A stretch of 64,000 nt of DNA from Bacteroidaceae bacterium. Lineage in GTDB: Bacteria > Bacteroidota > Bacteroidia > Bacteroidales > Bacteroidaceae. Positions 15,647 through 24,443 of the stretch are shown one piece after another. A program made the position numbers and the translations under genes. Within the stretch, counting starts at the first letter, position 1. Each line of letters opens with the position of its first letter. The notes below the pieces were generated by a model that had not been told where the DNA came from, ran no database searches, and was given only the letters and a program-made list of their open reading frames with translations. The stretch spans positions 124,001-188,000 of the forward strand of contig JAFXNA010000004.1 of the NCBI GenBank assembly GCA_017529865.1. Reading direction: 5' to 3'.

Positions 15647-17362
15647 TTATAAATCTTCTGGTAAACCTGCTCTCCTATTGGATTCGGCGATTTCATCGGC
15701 TGTCATGTCTGCCCTAGTCAATTTACCCTGCTGCAATTTAACCTGACGACGTTCTGCGGCGTGCTTACGAGATGTTTCATCAAGGTCAGCATACACGACC
15801 TGCGGCATGATTTTTCTATCCTCGTCACTCATGCGGTAGAACTTACCGTTCTTGATATTCAGAATATACCCTAGACGCATAAGGTGTTTTCCACGAGGAT
15901 TATTCAAGTTATAGATTCTTGTCAACTCATCCTTTCCTACTACCTTGTGCCAAGGCCCCGTTTTTATCACATCAGGTGCATTCGTAATATCATCGTTTGA
16001 AGCAGATGAGTTAGATTGTGCGCCAGAACTATTGTTGGATGGTGTTCCAGCACTATTGCCAGTGCTCTGCTCTTGACCAACTTGTTGTCCATTGGCCATT
16101 CCTCGTCTAGCAGCCGCATTGCTTGATGCCGCACTGTATGCATCCATAGCATTAACAGCATCACCGTACACGCCAAACTGAGATTCACCACGACGGTTAG
16201 GGTCCTTCGCCTTTTCTATAAACGGCTTCTGGTCTTCTTTCGTCATGAGGAATACTGGTGCAGGCAGATATTTCAGGTATTCATCAGAAGGGTCTTTCAA
16301 CATACGGGTGAGAAGACGTTTGCCCTTGTCTGATACAGGATTGTAATGTAGGTCTAGTCCTGTCTTTTCTGTGAACGCCTTAGAGAATTTTTCCATATCA
16401 GTAACTTTACCATCTGGACGGAAGCCCATGGTTGCATAGTATTTCTCTTTGTCAACGATGTCACCAAATGAGTTGCGGCCTTCTGCCTCCAATTCCTCCA
16501 CACTCTTATTCTTGTCAGCGCTATCAACGACTTCGGTTAGCTTCCGTTTATACGAAGGAAGGAAAACCTCTTTGTAATAACCATGGATGTATTCTTTGAG
16601 CATCTCGGCTTTTGCCTTATCCTCATCCATATAAAAGGAATCCTTATTTTGCTCCCAGTATTCTTCAAATTGCTTTTTGAACTCCGCATAGGATTCCTTG
16701 TTGATAACCTTTTTTCCATGCTCGTCCATACCAATCATGAGATAGAAGAACTCAACTGGATGGTTGATTGCCTTGCTTGCATCTATAATATGAAGGTCTT
16801 TCGTAAAACCAAACTTGTCAGCAAACTCGTCGTCATTTACCGTTTCCACAGAAGAAGACTTTTTGGCGTGTCTTGCCGATTTCCCGACAGCCTCTACTTT
16901 ATCCAGTAGAGTACCGCCGTTCTTCAACATGATTTCACTTGTACGGTTTGCTCCCTCAGCCGCATACTTTGCGTTTGGGTTGTTTGCAAGATTCTTGTCA
17001 ACAAGTGCTGTGGCTTTTTCAAGTATCTCCTTCTCATTCTCAATACGATTCGATTCAGCGTTCCATTTTATACCAAGGTCTACTAAGTCATAGCCAAGCC
17101 ATATTGCACCGAGAATCTGGCCAACGACTGGAATTGCGGCGCTCCCTATTCTCTTGCCAACAAATTTAGTACCAAAAGACAGTATAAATGGACCTAGAAG
17201 GCCTATACCTAAATCTGCAGCATCCTCACCAGCGCCCTCGAACTGGGGTTTATAGACAGTCCTGTGCAACTCAATGATAGCCTTTACGGTTTCACCGTCC
17301 ATGCCGTCAATCCCGCTCAACACGGATTCCATCAAAGCGTATCTATCATTTGTTGAGTACAT
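15647..17362 (-). CDS. Tagged late protein with glycine-rich membrane-like segment
   Basis: 571 residues; overlaps the amidase gene by 17 bases. Residues 1-44 are a variant of the shared leader (LMES....VYKPQFEGA). Residues about 50-100 are glycine- and hydrophobic-rich (GIGLLGPFIL, then IPVVGQILGAIWLG), like a pair of glycine-zipper membrane helices. The rest is soluble and charged, with a Ser/Asn/Gly-rich linker at about 420-460 and a conserved-looking C-terminal domain. Co-expression with a murein amidase from one late promoter suggests a role in crossing the host envelope, such as an ejected internal protein. No family recognised. Confidence 0.6.
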   Translation of the reverse strand: MYSTNDRYALMESVLSGIDGMDGETVKAIIELHRTVYKPQFEGAGEDAADLGIGLLGPFILSFGTKFVGKRIGSAAIPVVGQILGAIWLGYDLVDLGIKWNAESNRIENEKEILEKATALVDKNLANNPNAKYAAEGANRTSEIMLKNGGTLLDKVEAVGKSARHAKKSSSVETVNDDEFADKFGFTKDLHIIDASKAINHPVEFFYLMIGMDEHGKKVINKESYAEFKKQFEEYWEQNKDSFYMDEDKAKAEMLKEYIHGYYKEVFLPSYKRKLTEVVDSADKNKSVEELEAEGRNSFGDIVDKEKYYATMGFRPDGKVTDMEKFSKAFTEKTGLDLHYNPVSDKGKRLLTRMLKDPSDEYLKYLPAPVFLMTKEDQKPFIEKAKDPNRRGESQFGVYGDAVNAMDAYSAASSNAAARRGMANGQQVGQEQSTGNSAGTPSNNSSGAQSNSSASNDDITNAPDVIKTGPWHKVVGKDELTRIYNLNNPRGKHLMRLGYILNIKNGKFYRMSDEDRKIMPQVVYADLDETSRKHAAERRQVKLQQGKLTRADMTADEIAESNRRAGLPEDL

Positions 17363-18452
17363 TTTTCAACATCTCCTTGTTCTTGGGATTGAACAGCATG
17401 CCAACAAAATCCTTAACAACTCGTGGGTCTACCTTGCCGATATTCTTCGTAATTATATCGCCAATAACCTTAACCCCAGGTATTCCTAGGCTTTTTGACA
17501 AACCATCAAGAATTTCACTTCCTTCCAATCCAGTTGCAATATCTGCTGCGGTTGTGGCCGTCTTGTCGGGAGAGAAGTATTTACCAAAATCTGGCCAAGG
17601 TGGTTCGTCATGCTTTTCAAGCATGCCATCATCTACGTTGTCATATTCTGGTGTATCTGGTGCTGGGGTGGAGTGACAGCGTTGTACAAACGCAACATAC
17701 TTCTGGTTTCCTTCATCATCCCAACACCAAGGTGCAGGACATGGTTTTCCAGTAACATCAAAATGGCGAATAACCTCTTGTATGGTAGGATATTTCTTCA
17801 ACAGGTAAGCAACCAACTGTGCAGTGTTAGCCAAAGTAGCTTCGCTCAAAGAAAATCGTCTATCGTACGGAGATACATCTTTAGGGCGTTTACCATTAAA
17901 GTTACTACACATTTCGATTGAGATAGTATTCTTGTTTGTTGCTGTTCTGTACAGTCGAGCTGGGTTTGGTATTTTAGCTGTTTTTATATAGTTTTCAAGT
18001 TCTTCTTTGGAATTCACTCCGATAGCATGACAGTTATAATTATCCAAATCAGGATTAAACTGATAGATTTCACCATCGTCAACGATGAAATCAGATGAGC
18101 AGTTTCCACGAAACTTCGTTTTCGTCGCCTCGCCTGGTGCAGAAGAATTACCAGCAGTGTAGTGCAAAGCTATGTATTTTATCACCCTGTTCTTTGCAGG
18201 CGTCAGATTGATAGGACTAAGGTTCCTTTTTATACGAAATTCACCATCTTCGGATTCAATTATATTAGGTTCCTTCTTGTCATCCTTCTTGTCCTCTTTC
18301 TTATCGTCCTTCTTTTCTTCCTTTTTCTCCTCTTTCTTCTCCTTTGACTCGTCAGCTTCAAACAAGGTACGATACAGGGATATGATGGCATCCTTCCTTA
18401 TGTCATCCAATCCTTGGTAACTATTTACGGACTCTACGAAGATATCTTTCAT
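17346..18452 (-). CDS. Tagged N-acetylmuramoyl-L-alanine amidase
   Basis: 368 residues, first gene after a late promoter. Order of parts: leader (1-34, FVES....TLFEA), a Lys/Glu/Asp linker (36-61), an Amidase_2 domain (about 75-255), and a helical C-terminus. The zinc site of the T7-lysozyme family is complete: H97 in LHYTAG, H230 and C238 in RHFDVTGKPCP. The enzyme cuts the amide between muramic acid and L-alanine in peptidoglycan. The late promoter and leader argue for a virion-carried enzyme rather than a free endolysin, although an endolysin role is not excluded. Confidence 0.85.
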   Translation of the reverse strand: MKDIFVESVNSYQGLDDIRKDAIISLYRTLFEADESKEKKEEKKEEKKDDKKEDKKDDKKEPNIIESEDGEFRIKRNLSPINLTPAKNRVIKYIALHYTAGNSSAPGEATKTKFRGNCSSDFIVDDGEIYQFNPDLDNYNCHAIGVNSKEELENYIKTAKIPNPARLYRTATNKNTISIEMCSNFNGKRPKDVSPYDRRFSLSEATLANTAQLVAYLLKKYPTIQEVIRHFDVTGKPCPAPWCWDDEGNQKYVAFVQRCHSTPAPDTPEYDNVDDGMLEKHDEPPWPDFGKYFSPDKTATTAADIATGLEGSEILDGLSKSLGIPGVKVIGDIITKNIGKVDPRVVKDFVGMLFNPKNKEMLKNVLNK

Positions 18453-18474
18453 TGCGGTGCACCATGTATTTCAG

Positions 18475-18486
18475 AAATAGTTTATA
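18475..18486 (-). promoter_or_regulatory. Late promoter box TATAAACTATTT (leftward)
   Basis: Minus-strand late box 23 bases before the amidase ATG. Paired back-to-back with the plus-strand box at 18539-18549. Confidence 0.85.
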
Positions 18487-18538
18487 ATGTGGAGGCACGC
18501 AAAATGCCGCTTTACCGCTAATTTCGTCTGTTCAACAT

Positions 18539-18549
18539 TATAAACTATT
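18539..18549 (+). promoter_or_regulatory. Late promoter box TATAAACTATT (rightward)
   Basis: Plus-strand late box; start of transcription expected near 18552, which rules out the upstream start codon at 18549 for the next gene. Confidence 0.85.
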
Positions 18550-18587
18550 TGCATAACAATGTTGGCAATTGCCATATAGGTATGATT

Positions 18588-19349
18588 ATGGATATGTTTG
18601 ATATTCCGACAGAGAAAGAACTTCTTGGCCAAGTGAAGGCTCACTTGGAGACTAAGAAGCCCGTTAAATCGCTCGACGTGAACGAAGTGTTCCCGTTCTG
18701 GAACGCAGCTTCCGTTTCCGCAGCAGAAACCGATTCCATGCGTAAGCCGTCCAAGAAGGGTCTGGTGATGCCGAACGACAAGGTTGGTTCCATCCAGCCT
18801 ATCAAGACCATCAAGGAATGGAAGGCAGAACGCATCAAGGGTCACAAGGAAACCACGAGCGAAGCCCAGAAGGAACCCGAAGTCAAGAAGACTGCACAGA
18901 TGGAAGCCGCAAGCGGAACTCCTAAGTTCAAGCCTGTCGATGCAACCATCGATACGACCTACACCGTCAAGGGCGGTCCAGTCGTTAAGGGCAAGTCTCT
19001 TGTTGGTTCAATCAAGCCAATCAAGGCGGGTCAGGCTATTTCCATTAGCGATATGAAGACTCTTATCGCTGATATCAGGAAGAACAACCGCCTCCCGAAC
19101 AACGTCGGAATTGTAAAGCCGCAGACGAAGCCTACGCTCAAGGTCGGTGGCCGTGACGACTTCGGTGTTGTGACTAGCGACAAGCCGATGAAGAACCCTG
19201 AACCGAAGGCATACGCAAAGTATACCGAAAAGGACATGGACGGCAAGAAGACGGAAAAGCTTGTTGAACTCGGTAAGCCTGAGTACAAGAAGGAACCTCC
19301 GAAAACTTCGAAGGCCGACCTCGTCGGTGTTGTTAAGGTAAAGAAGTAA
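18588..19349 (+). CDS. Lysine-rich late virion protein, 253 residues
   Basis: Start set at 18588 (MDMFDIP), with an AGG site eight bases upstream and downstream of the predicted late transcription start. The protein is Lys/Pro rich, extended, and carries a repeated VGSI(Q/K)PIK motif (about 72-78 and 141-147) plus a related LVGVVKVKK C-terminus. It looks like an extended structural or connector protein. Co-transcribed with two tube-like genes. No family recognised. Confidence 0.65.
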   Translation: MDMFDIPTEKELLGQVKAHLETKKPVKSLDVNEVFPFWNAASVSAAETDSMRKPSKKGLVMPNDKVGSIQPIKTIKEWKAERIKGHKETTSEAQKEPEVKKTAQMEAASGTPKFKPVDATIDTTYTVKGGPVVKGKSLVGSIKPIKAGQAISISDMKTLIADIRKNNRLPNNVGIVKPQTKPTLKVGGRDDFGVVTSDKPMKNPEPKAYAKYTEKDMDGKKTEKLVELGKPEYKKEPPKTSKADLVGVVKVKK

Positions 19350-19352
19350 GAT

Positions 19353-20078
19353 ATGTCGGAAAAAATGCCTATATACACTCCCCGAACAGTCAGGGAGTTG
19401 CATCGTAACCTTGTACGAAACCCGGTGCCTGTGCACCAGGGTTTCATCAGGTGCCGTATAGGCGACCTTCCAGTATCTTACGACCCCGACTACGACGGGA
19501 AACATCACGTAGATGACGTTACAAAGGCACATACCGCACCTCCTCCTGAGACGGTCAACGCAAACATTGACAACTTTACTGCACCTGGCCTGACGTTGAA
19601 CTATGCCAAGGAAAGCCATTACAAGTTCACTGTTTACATACCGACAACGGAAGACAACGAATACAATGACTCTATTTCGATAGGCATGTACTGTGACGAC
19701 TACTACGAGAACTACTGGGCACTTCACCGCTACATGGAAACCATCCAGAGCGGCCAGACGGACGCATTCCCTATACGAGACCACAACCATAGGGTTTACG
19801 GTTTCGACCACAGGTACAGGAACCGTCTGATGTACATCCCTCACATCGATTTCCATTTCGGTGATGACAGGGCACAACATCACATGATTGTCCGTTACTA
19901 CCGCTGCTTCCCGACAAGTATCAGTGCTCTGACGGTAACCCCAGGTAGTGCACAGGCGTTGAAGTTTACCATGTCGTTCAATTACCAGATTAAGAGGATT
20001 ATCCGCCTCCCAGACCCCAACTCGCTTATGTCAGCCATATGTGTAGTTACTGGTGGAGAAAACAGTAACTCATACTAG
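19353..20078 (+). CDS. Tail-tube-like structural protein (gp19/gp54 type)
   Basis: 241 residues. The C-terminal part, CFPTSISALTVTPGSAQ followed by LKFTMSFNYQ, follows the pattern of the T4 tube family (AFP-x-I / beta strands / TFSVTFAYD), shared by gp19 and the tube-like domains of gp48 and gp54. The N-terminal half has HYKFTVYIP and other beta strands. Followed after eight bases by a second tube-like gene. It may be the tube subunit itself or a tube-initiator paralogue; T4 gp19 is 163 residues. Confidence 0.55.
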   Translation: MSEKMPIYTPRTVRELHRNLVRNPVPVHQGFIRCRIGDLPVSYDPDYDGKHHVDDVTKAHTAPPPETVNANIDNFTAPGLTLNYAKESHYKFTVYIPTTEDNEYNDSISIGMYCDDYYENYWALHRYMETIQSGQTDAFPIRDHNHRVYGFDHRYRNRLMYIPHIDFHFGDDRAQHHMIVRYYRCFPTSISALTVTPGSAQALKFTMSFNYQIKRIIRLPDPNSLMSAICVVTGGENSNSY

Positions 20079-20086
20079 GAGCATTT

Positions 20087-21133
20087 ATGGCAAGCACACC
20101 GTCAACACCATTTAACCAAGTCACACACGTAGTCCCCGTGATGCACAATACGGAGCGTCCATCGGATAGCTACCTTCAAGACTACTTTACCCGTGCAGAA
20201 GGATTTGTCCCTAACAAATTCCATATAGGGTTCAGCGGTGAATATGTGGAAAAGGCGTTGACCATAATGCAAATCAACTGTGCTGGCGACAAATACACTC
20301 ACGCACCAAAGCTGTTCAACGGCTCTGCTTACTTGATGAAAAAGTTCAGCAATTTCATCGAGGAACATTGGGATAATGAAAAGCGTATCCTGAACATGTT
20401 GTGGAACTGCAAGTCCGTAACTCTTCCTAAGCCGACGCTTGCTTTGGAACAAATAGACTCTCTGGACAGCATGAAGGACTTGACCTTCCAGATGCCAAAG
20501 AAAGTTCAACCAGGGGAGCTAACACTTACCGTAGTGGAGAGTCAGTACCTGATGTGGTTTAACTTCTTCAATGCAATGTTCAACTCGCAGATTTCTCCGC
20601 TTGTCCTGCGTCCTAAGTCTGGCTTCCACAAGATAGATATATCTGTAGAACTTCTGAATGGTGCTACTGCCAACGACTGGGCAGCTGACCTGAATAAAGC
20701 CGTATTGGCATCGAAAGCACCATGGGTTACTTATTCCCCAGGAACAAGAACAAACCTGGACGTTATTCAGATGTCTGAATATAATTCAGTCGTACTCACC
20801 TCTGCACCGACCATAGACCCAAACAACAGCTCTATGGATTTGGCAACATTCAACGTCACCTTCAAGGTTCCAAACACGCTCAACGGAACTTTCAAAAAGA
20901 GTGACCGTGGCTTGCATGATAACACGACAGTAACACAGGCAACTGTAGGTTCAACCGAAACTACACTGGACTACAACCTTAGGTTCTGGGAAAGAGACAG
21001 GGGTACAATGGTTGGAACAAAAGACAACTTTGAAGCCCTTAGCCCAAAGGATGAAGTCGAGTTTAGCCAGAGGTTCAAGAAGCGCAGGGGCTTCGTTCCT
21101 GCACTGCCAGACGAGATGAGCAAAAAGCGATAA
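20087..21133 (+). CDS. Tail-tube/baseplate-like structural protein
   Basis: 348 residues with a TAGGAG site. Contains strand-rich segments such as LTFQMPKKVQPGELTLTV and ATFNVTFKVPN that resemble tube-fold proteins, and a basic C-terminus (FKKRRGF). Probably a tail or baseplate component that works with the preceding gene product; the exact T4 counterpart cannot be fixed by eye. Confidence 0.5.
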   Translation: MASTPSTPFNQVTHVVPVMHNTERPSDSYLQDYFTRAEGFVPNKFHIGFSGEYVEKALTIMQINCAGDKYTHAPKLFNGSAYLMKKFSNFIEEHWDNEKRILNMLWNCKSVTLPKPTLALEQIDSLDSMKDLTFQMPKKVQPGELTLTVVESQYLMWFNFFNAMFNSQISPLVLRPKSGFHKIDISVELLNGATANDWAADLNKAVLASKAPWVTYSPGTRTNLDVIQMSEYNSVVLTSAPTIDPNNSSMDLATFNVTFKVPNTLNGTFKKSDRGLHDNTTVTQATVGSTETTLDYNLRFWERDRGTMVGTKDNFEALSPKDEVEFSQRFKKRRGFVPALPDEMSKKR

Positions 21134-21158
21134 CGCTACTTTATAAGCGTAGTTATTT
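21125..21158. terminator. Weak bidirectional terminator between converging genes
   Basis: ACGCT and AGCGT pair around an 8-base loop at about 21133-21151, followed on the plus strand by TAGTTATTTTC. It sits on the adjoining stop codons (21131-21133 and 21136-21138) of two converging genes. Confidence 0.35.
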
Positions 21159-22194
21159 TCTGCTGTAAATTCAATGTCTTGAAGTTTCCGAATAGAGGAA
21201 GAAGCTTAGAGTACGCATCGTATATTCTGAGGTTGTTCTTCGTCATCGGAATATCAGATGTGGGAACATCTATAATTGACATCAACTTCTTGGAATACAG
21301 TTTTCGAACATCGTTGCCGTACTTGCATATTCCCCAATGAGCCAATGTCGGGGTACGTATAATACCGTTGTCGAAATCGTTTGCAAATATGGACGGCAGC
21401 TCGCAACGCACAGCGGACATAACACAGCGGTCGAAAATGCCGCTACGGTAGCCTAGGTAATGGTCAACTCGGTTATCCATGAACGTCACATACTCGATTG
21501 AACGGTCAGTAAGGAAACGGACGCAATCTTCCTTGGTTGCGGTGTATACTGGAATCTTGTCCTTTTTCAATATACGCTTGCAGATTTCATTGTAGCTAAT
21601 TCTCGGCTTATACCACAGGTTGATTCCTTCCGATTCAATCTGGTTCAGGTTGAACTCGTACAGGTAGCCATTGAGCGTCACATTGCTCGTCGGGATGTCA
21701 GCCCACCTTGTATTGCTGACGTTGCGGATTATGCTGTCAACGAACCATTTCGGCAGATACTGCTTAAACATGGTTATCAGTCTGGTCGGAGAGTTTGACA
21801 TGTCCTTTAGGATTGCCTGAACATGCTCGTCCAGATACCCGTCACGAACAGCCTTCCACTCATCGATGTCGTCGAAACTGAGCTTGTTGAACGGGAGCGT
21901 TATCAACCCGTTATGACTGTTCTTGAACTTCAGTTTTTCGTACGGGATGTACAGGTAGTCGCAGCCGTGGAATTCATCAAATTCAAGGTCAGGGAGGATG
22001 ACGCTAAGTCGCTTCGCATCGTCATACGAGATAAAGTCATTGTACTTGTCGAGAGGTTCACCAAGTGTTCCCGTGTTGTAGAACACCACTTCGTTCTCTA
22101 CGTTCTGTGCCTGGTTGTGGGCTTCGATAACGGAGTCCAGTGTATAACCGACAACTATCCTTTTTATGCTATGTTCTTTAATGTCCGTCATCAT
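21136..22194 (-). CDS. Degenerate UDP-galactopyranose-mutase-like protein
   Basis: 352 residues. The C-terminal half resembles UDP-galactopyranose mutase: an ISYNEICKRIL segment (like the GYT..F..ML of the enzyme), then VTFMDNRVDHYLGYRSG, matching the conserved V-Y-TG-x-D-YF-Y-G motif. The N-terminus has a beta-alpha start (VVGYTLDSVIEA) but lacks the GxGxxG needed for normal FAD binding. UGM interconverts galactopyranose and galactofuranose; here it may be a divergent enzyme or a non-catalytic relative. Overlaps the thioredoxin-like gene by four bases. The two share an AAAAATGTATTTTA-type promoter element. Confidence 0.5.
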   Translation of the reverse strand: MMTDIKEHSIKRIVVGYTLDSVIEAHNQAQNVENEVVFYNTGTLGEPLDKYNDFISYDDAKRLSVILPDLEFDEFHGCDYLYIPYEKLKFKNSHNGLITLPFNKLSFDDIDEWKAVRDGYLDEHVQAILKDMSNSPTRLITMFKQYLPKWFVDSIIRNVSNTRWADIPTSNVTLNGYLYEFNLNQIESEGINLWYKPRISYNEICKRILKKDKIPVYTATKEDCVRFLTDRSIEYVTFMDNRVDHYLGYRSGIFDRCVMSAVRCELPSIFANDFDNGIIRTPTLAHWGICKYGNDVRKLYSKKLMSIIDVPTSDIPMTKNNLRIYDAYSKLLPLFGNFKTLNLQQKITTLIK

Positions 22195-22643
22195 TGCTCC
22201 TTCATCGTAGACAAGACTTTCTTCATGCCCATGTTCTTCTGTATGTACGGGTAAATGTGTTTGTCCAGCCAGTTGCTGTCTGGAAGGCCAGTGAATATGT
22301 CGAAAATCTTACCGTCAGGCTCGCAGAATATGTGCATCGGTTTCAGGGTTAGACCCAGCGACGTGTATATCTTGCACTTTTCAGGCTCTGGTTCAACCAC
22401 AATCTTGACCATATTGTTCGAACTGTCCAGCAACCCCTTCTTGTAAAACCAGTCGTGAATGTCCGCCAACGATGACCTGCACTTGGGGCAATCGTTAGAC
22501 CCGTCATAGAAGATAAACATCCACATCAGAGTGTTTCGGTCGGCAAACTCGGAAAAGCATTCGTTACCAAAGTCTACCAGACGCTGGGACAATGGCTTAT
22601 ACAGGCCGACATCGAACTTTCCATCACAACAAAGCTTACCCAT
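22191..22643 (-). CDS. Thioredoxin-like protein with CPKC motif
   Basis: 150 residues. MFIFYDGSNDCPKC places a redox Cys-x-x-Cys after a central beta strand as in thioredoxins, and KPMHIF about 50 residues later supplies the cis-proline side of the active site. Acts presumably as a cytoplasmic disulfide reductant or as a donor for an enzyme such as ribonucleotide reductase (T4 has NrdC), though none is in the window. Two other cysteines (Cys-Cys near the start) are also present. Start at 22643; the site before the ATG is poor. Confidence 0.7.
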   Translation of the reverse strand: MGKLCCDGKFDVGLYKPLSQRLVDFGNECFSEFADRNTLMWMFIFYDGSNDCPKCRSSLADIHDWFYKKGLLDSSNNMVKIVVEPEPEKCKIYTSLGLTLKPMHIFCEPDGKIFDIFTGLPDSNWLDKHIYPYIQKNMGMKKVLSTMKEQ

Positions 22644-22670
22644 ATGTGCATACAGCTACTTTACAATGGA

Positions 22671-22685
22671 TAAAATACATTTTTA
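22671..22685 (-). promoter_or_regulatory. Conserved upstream element TAAAAATGTATTTTA
   Basis: Second copy of the A-run/TGTA(A/T)TTTA element on the minus strand, 28 bases before the thioredoxin-like gene and overlapping the stop of the preceding baseplate gene. Confidence 0.5.
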
Positions 22686-23993
22686 TACTTTCTTCGCCGC
22701 GTCATTATACTCAGGGAACTTAATTTTGGCGATTTCGTCCTCGACTTCCTTTGGATGTCCATACAGAAGGTTGGGTGAGCCAAGCGTAACCACGGTGATT
22801 AGGGAATCTTCCGATGTGCCTGAACCATTACGCATCACGTCGTTTTTAATTATCTGTTTTCCAAGGACAATATACTCGTCACAATAGATATTGTCAGGGG
22901 CGGAGAAATCGTCCCTCAACTCCTTGGATTTGGCATACACATAGACAGTAGAGCCTACATCGGGCCCTATTAGGTTGGTCAATGTTATACTCATCTTTTT
23001 GCCAAGGCTTGCTATATATCTGCGACGGATAAAAGGAGATATCTGGTACATGTTGTGGGTGTTTACCGTACAGTCACGAATCATGTACGCATCGCCGAAA
23101 CTATACCCAGCGGGGCCAAACGCATTGTCGATTTCTTCCTGATTGGTATATCCAGCCCCCTTCAGGAGCTTGCTGAAACATGGGTTGTCACATAGGCCAA
23201 TGTCAGGCTTATTGTCCGTCAGTGTCATGTACGTAATGTGCGGGAACAAATCCTTCTTGTTCTTGCCAGCGTCGCTCCATCTGGTGTCCGTGGTGTAGAA
23301 CCAAGTGACATACCCAGAGTCCGAATCCTCGAACATCGAAGCATTGCCTCCTCGCTTTGCGTTCACATAGAACATAAACAACTGGTGCTTATAGTATTCC
23401 TTGGAACGGTTAATGCTGGATACTACATAGTTGCACTTCTCGGTGGAGAATGTGTAATATACGTAGTCGCCTTCCAAGAAGGAATGCTCTACGATATCGT
23501 TCAGCGTCTGTTCCATATCTGCCTTGACAACAATCCAGTTCATCATGTCGCCAGTGCTTTTAGGCGGGACGACGATTACTGGGTCGTCAATCTGACGATG
23601 TTTGAATACCTGCTGCATTGTTTCGGTTGACGTACCATATTTCTGGAACGTCCTTGTATCCATAGTTTCAAAGGCGCCTAGACGGAAAGAAATTGTCTGA
23701 AAACTATTGTTCGTGCCAGATACAACCTGAATTGGAGAAGCGTCCATTACAACGAAGGTCAACGGAGTGTTATCCAAGTTCTTACTACCCGTATTGTTGA
23801 ATTTCATTATACCGTATTCACCAGAATGGATGATTGCATTGGCATCATCAACGTTCTGTACATTTGCAATTCCGTAAGGAACTCCGTTCAATGGGATGCT
23901 AAGAGCAAACTTCAATATAAGGGAATTAGGATAGACTCTTCCCATTAGGTATATTTCTACCGAGGCGTTGTCTATGTTATCTATATTAAGCAT
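22683..23993 (-). CDS. Probable baseplate hub protein (gp27-like)
   Basis: 436 residues. The overall arrangement is that of T4 gp27: an N-terminal beta domain, a central part with aromatic-rich strands, and a C-terminal half beginning SPFIRRRYIAS and leading to PDVGSTVYVYAKS, a YCDEYIV strand and DSLITVVTLG, which parallels the hub C-terminal domain of gp27. Order within the operon (acidic repeat protein, gp48/54-like, small protein, then this gene) also fits a hub/tube block. The similarity is at pattern level only. Confidence 0.45.
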   Translation of the reverse strand: MLNIDNIDNASVEIYLMGRVYPNSLILKFALSIPLNGVPYGIANVQNVDDANAIIHSGEYGIMKFNNTGSKNLDNTPLTFVVMDASPIQVVSGTNNSFQTISFRLGAFETMDTRTFQKYGTSTETMQQVFKHRQIDDPVIVVPPKSTGDMMNWIVVKADMEQTLNDIVEHSFLEGDYVYYTFSTEKCNYVVSSINRSKEYYKHQLFMFYVNAKRGGNASMFEDSDSGYVTWFYTTDTRWSDAGKNKKDLFPHITYMTLTDNKPDIGLCDNPCFSKLLKGAGYTNQEEIDNAFGPAGYSFGDAYMIRDCTVNTHNMYQISPFIRRRYIASLGKKMSITLTNLIGPDVGSTVYVYAKSKELRDDFSAPDNIYCDEYIVLGKQIIKNDVMRNGSGTSEDSLITVVTLGSPNLLYGHPKEVEDEIAKIKFPEYNDAAKKV

Positions 23994-24003
23994 GAATGCC
24001 TAC

Positions 24004-24435
24004 CTATCGAATGTTTGTATCGTATTTTGACAACCAGTTCAACGAATCGTTGAGCTGCGGAACAATGACAGCTTTACCGACAGTCACCTCGCTTACCACA
24101 CCATTAAACAGGTTGTTATAATGTAGCCAATACTCTGGTGTCACTTCGAGCTCATCCAGCATCTTCTTGTATTCCGCCTCCAACTGCTCGCCACGATAAC
24201 CTTTCATGTACAACTCATTGTACACGCTTTCTTCAAATATACGAACAGCATCACGGCACGGCAACGGATTACGGATATGGTTAGCCGCACAGAACACTTT
24301 ACACATTCTGCTGCTTCCCATAGTGCGTCTAGCTATAACATCGGGACGGCCTTGTTCATAACCCTGAACATTATCCAAGGTCAACATGGAAAGTTCGTCA
24401 TCCCTAAATCTAGGGTAATTCATTTCATCAGCCAT
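24004..24435 (-). CDS. Small virion-block protein, 143 residues
   Basis: Has a strong GAGGTTG site and lies between the tube/baseplate and hub-like genes. Mostly helical, with an N-terminal Asp/Glu-rich part and a C-terminal segment VTVGKAVIVPQLNDSL. Likely a minor baseplate or hub-assembly component by position (gp28- or gp51-like role possible), with no recognisable homology. Confidence 0.55.
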   Translation of the reverse strand: MADEMNYPRFRDDELSMLTLDNVQGYEQGRPDVIARRTMGSSRMCKVFCAANHIRNPLPCRDAVRIFEESVYNELYMKGYRGEQLEAEYKKMLDELEVTPEYWLHYNNLFNGVVSEVTVGKAVIVPQLNDSLNWLSKYDTNIR

Positions 24436-24443
24436 ATCAACCT

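Noticed and set aside
18549..18587. Upstream start codon at 18549 for the lysine-rich late protein
   Set aside because: It lies on the late box itself, before the predicted transcription start, and lacks a ribosome site.
19008..19883. Minus-strand frame of 291 codons opposite two structural genes
   Set aside because: Val/Arg/Cys-rich shadow composition, no ribosome site or promoter, and it spans the boundary of two convincing plus-strand genes.
24004..24435. Considered as baseplate wedge gp53 or gp25
   Set aside because: No lysozyme-like gp25 motif and no resemblance to gp53 when compared by eye.
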